Shown here in pieces: positions 62,600-64,000 of a stretch of 64,000 nucleotides of DNA. This DNA comes from CAVYXZ01 sp965223835. Lineage in GTDB: Bacteria > Chloroflexota > Anaerolineae > Aggregatilineales > Phototrophicaceae. Each line of letters starts with the position of its first letter. Positions within the stretch are counted from its first letter, which is position 1. Where the stretch lies: NCBI GenBank assembly GCA_965223835.1, contig CBDCXQ010000001.1, positions 2,418,001 to 2,482,000 of the forward strand, in the 5' to 3' direction. The translations under genes and the position numbers were made by a program. The notes under the pieces were generated by a model, which was not told where the DNA came from, made no database searches, and worked only from the letters and a program-made list of their open reading frames with translations.

Positions 62600-63621
62600 G
62601 CCTGAATCCATGCTTCCCGATTCGCATCAATTTCAATGGGGTCAACCTGTATCGCAGACTCAGGGAAAGCCGCGTAGTCGACAAACACATCCGGCAATTC
62701 AGCGTCCTCATTAACCGGGAACACAAACATTTGCAACGGAATATCGTTCTGAAAATTTACACTCAGCATAAAGTCGATAAACTGCTGGGCGACTTCCACC
62801 TTCTCAGAACCAGCCAGTATCCCGGCGAATTCAATTTGGCGAAAGCACATATCTGGCGCGACAATGCTGCCAGTCGGTGCCGAGTCCGGTAGTTCCTCCA
62901 TAAAGAACACTTCAACCGGTGGGCTGCTGGCATAGCTCACAACCAGTGGATACGTTCCACTACTGCCGGTTGCCCCGCTGAACTCGCCATAATAAGCGGT
63001 CTCCCAACCATCAACTACCAATAAATCATTCGCAACAAGTTCAGCCCAATAATCGAGATAGGTATAGCCACTTTCGGTGCCAAAAACACCAATCGTTGCC
63101 AGCAAAAACGCCAATCCGGGTGAAGAAGTTGCCGGGTTTTCAACCACCAGCAGACCTTTGTAAGTTGGATTGGTCAAATCCATGAGGATTTGCGGTAACG
63201 GCAAGTCATTGTCGGCGAAGTACGCAACGTCATAATTCAAGCAGACGTCACCATAATTGATTGGCGTCACCCGGAACTCGCCATCAAGTTTGAACTCTTC
63301 AGCAACGCTATCCAGCAACGGTGATTCGTAGGGCACAAACAAATCATTGTCAAATGCTCGGCTGAGAAACGTGTTATCCACTCCATACAGCACGTCACCC
63401 AGCGGATTACCTTTGCTCAAGATGGATTGATTAAGCATTTGTCCGGCATCCCCGCTACGCAAAATTTCAACACGGAAACCAGCCTCAGCTTCAAATTGAG
63501 CCAGCACATCCTCGCTGATATTGAAGCTGTCATGTGTCACCAGAACCAACGCGTCATCCTGAGCCAGCACTGGCACGCACCAGACTACCAATAAGAACAT
63601 CAATACCACAGGCTTCATCAT
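62575..63621 (-). CDS. thiB: Thiamine ABC transporter substrate-binding protein (ThiB-like)
   Basis: A 348-residue exported binding protein, related to ThiB/TbpA. The signal peptide ends near CVPVLAQDDA. The mature chain has VTHDSFNISEDVLAQFEAE, SGDAGQMLNQSILSKGNPLGDVLYGVDNTFLSRA and the family-typical VNYGDVCLNYD-like segment (INYGDVCLNYD). GGGAGA lies about five bases before the ATG at 63621; another ATG follows three bases on. The gene is directly downstream of a TPP riboswitch with an intrinsic terminator, consistent with shut-off when thiamine pyrophosphate is plentiful. Confidence 0.9.
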   Translation of the reverse strand: MMKPVVLMFLLVVWCVPVLAQDDALVLVTHDSFNISEDVLAQFEAEAGFRVEILRSGDAGQMLNQSILSKGNPLGDVLYGVDNTFLSRAFDNDLFVPYESPLLDSVAEEFKLDGEFRVTPINYGDVCLNYDVAYFADNDLPLPQILMDLTNPTYKGLLVVENPATSSPGLAFLLATIGVFGTESGYTYLDYWAELVANDLLVVDGWETAYYGEFSGATGSSGTYPLVVSYASSPPVEVFFMEELPDSAPTGSIVAPDMCFRQIEFAGILAGSEKVEVAQQFIDFMLSVNFQNDIPLQMFVFPVNEDAELPDVFVDYAAFPESAIQVDPIEIDANREAWIQAWTDTVLR

Positions 63622-63635
63622 CAATTCTCCCAATA

Positions 63636-63674
63636 AACAAAAACCACCCCTGACCGGTACGCAGGAGTGGTTTT
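63636..63674 (-). terminator. Riboswitch-controlled terminator before thiB
   Basis: A 13-bp stem (minus strand AAAACCACTCCTG with CAGGGGTGGTTTT) around a nine-base loop, followed by T residues, lies between the aptamer and thiB. TGGTTT just upstream can pair with AAACCA of its left arm, giving a candidate antiterminator. Confidence 0.85.
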
Positions 63675-63690
63675 AATAAACCAAGATTGT

Positions 63691-63803
63691 TGATTGCTCC
63701 CTACGCCAGCATGATCTGGATCAGGTAAACGGGTCGGTGTGGCATTACACACCCTCTCAGCCCACTTGCGCAGACTCCCCAGTCTTTTATGTGATTGCAA
63801 TCA
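63691..63803 (-). promoter_or_regulatory. TPP riboswitch (thi-box) aptamer
   Basis: Read on the minus strand the conserved parts appear in order: GGGGAG, GGGCTGAGAGGG with the CUGAGA motif (63755-63760), a hairpin GGTGTG/CACACC, GACCC, ACCTGATC (near 63720-63726), ATGCTGGCGTAGGGA (ending near 63698). TGATTGC at 63797-63803 and GCAATCA at 63691-63697 can close the P1 stem. It precedes thiB and its terminator, so thiamine pyrophosphate should reduce expression of the importer. Confidence 0.93.
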
Positions 63804-63830
63804 GTATAATGATCTTCAGCATAATAACAA
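63803..63830 (-). promoter_or_regulatory. Tentative promoter for the thi riboswitch leader
   Basis: On the minus strand TTGTTA and TATACT are 16 bases apart. The -10 lies almost on the proposed P1 start, so if this is the promoter, P1 would be shortened; another promoter further upstream is possible. Confidence 0.35.
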
Positions 63831-63833
63831 GGG

Positions 63834-64000
63834 CTAGCTGTTATCCGAGCGTGTATCTTCCAGGAATGCCATCAGGTATGTGTCGAATTGTCCGGCACCA
63901 CACAGATCGACGTAGCGCATTAGCTCACCACCGGCAACTGGATAGTCTGGAAAACAACTTGTCGGCCAGGCTCCTTGCGGCGCAAGAACAATGTAATCCG
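63834..64000 (-). CDS. C-terminal fragment, CoA-transferase subunit A-like
   Basis: The last 54 residues of a protein whose start lies right of the window. The stretch LAPQGAWPTSCFPDYPVAGG followed by ELMRYVDLC and FDTYLMAFLED resembles the C-terminal end of the alpha subunit of glutaconate/acyl CoA-transferases, where a Gly-Ala/Gly-His-Pro motif precedes a helical tail. With so little sequence the family call is tentative. It ends 31 bases before the thi leader on the same strand. Confidence 0.45.
   Translation of the reverse strand, partial: DYIVLAPQGAWPTSCFPDYPVAGGELMRYVDLCGAGQFDTYLMAFLEDTRSDNS

Noticed and set aside
63797..63830. A firm promoter call for the thi leader
   Set aside because: The candidate -10 lies at the proposed P1 start of the riboswitch, so one of the two readings must be shifted; kept only at low confidence.

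Overview
The window reads as a stretch of a bacterial chromosome of moderate GC content, most likely from the phylum Chloroflexota (an Anaerolineae-like lineage). This placement is inference from gene style, not from a marker search: Thr/Pro-rich linkers after lipoprotein and secretion signals, a GT39-like membrane glycosyltransferase with a large C-terminal beta region, BMP-family and sugar ABC importers, a BTAD-type regulator, a DUF4127 protein and a CRTAC1-type FG-GAP protein. Genes are dense on both strands. Apart from an HNH intein in gyrB I see no insertion sequence, phage or CRISPR array.

Layout. 1-9.0 kb: the start of a MoxR ATPase, a membrane glycosyltransferase, small membrane proteins with a NUDIX hydrolase, an ACT-domain protein, a membrane-anchored JAMM peptidase, a prepilin peptidase, and the sulfur-transfer pair cysteine desulfurase-mnmA. 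9.4-19.3 kb: enolase and pyruvate kinase, radC, a FecR-like membrane protein, then yebC-ruvC-ruvA-(PqqD-like)-thyX, facing a lipoprotein/membrane protein/truncated haemoglobin operon. 19.5-28.6 kb: a secreted protein with two phosphate-binding-protein-like halves, a LarA-like protein, a Calx-beta/SH3 secreted protein, DUF4127, and a three-gene sugar cluster (TIM-barrel isomerase, zinc dehydrogenase, hexulose-phosphate synthase-like). 28.6-37.9 kb: a minus-strand operon with a BMP-type ABC importer that also carries a Rieske oxygenase and a sulfatase, followed by an ABC exporter.

38.0-46.1 kb: the histidine operon hisHAFIE, a methyltransferase, a thioesterase, an acyl-CoA ligase and a BTAD regulator. 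In front of hisH lies what looks like a complete transcription attenuator: a near-consensus promoter, an 18-codon leader peptide with five His codons, alternative pairing segments and an intrinsic terminator. 46.0-49.7 kb: tRNA-Arg(TCT) divergent from gyrB, which is interrupted by a 435-residue intein. 49.7-55.0 kb: a heterodimeric ABC exporter pair with one degenerate ATP site and an FG-GAP/UnbV secreted protein. 55.2-64 kb: a glycoside hydrolase, a sugar ABC importer lacking its own ATPase, and a thiamine importer operon thiB-thiP-thiQ under a TPP riboswitch with an intrinsic terminator; the window ends in a CoA-transferase fragment.

The most notable items are the histidine attenuator, the BMP importer/Rieske/sulfatase operon, the gyrB intein and the TPP-controlled thiamine operon.
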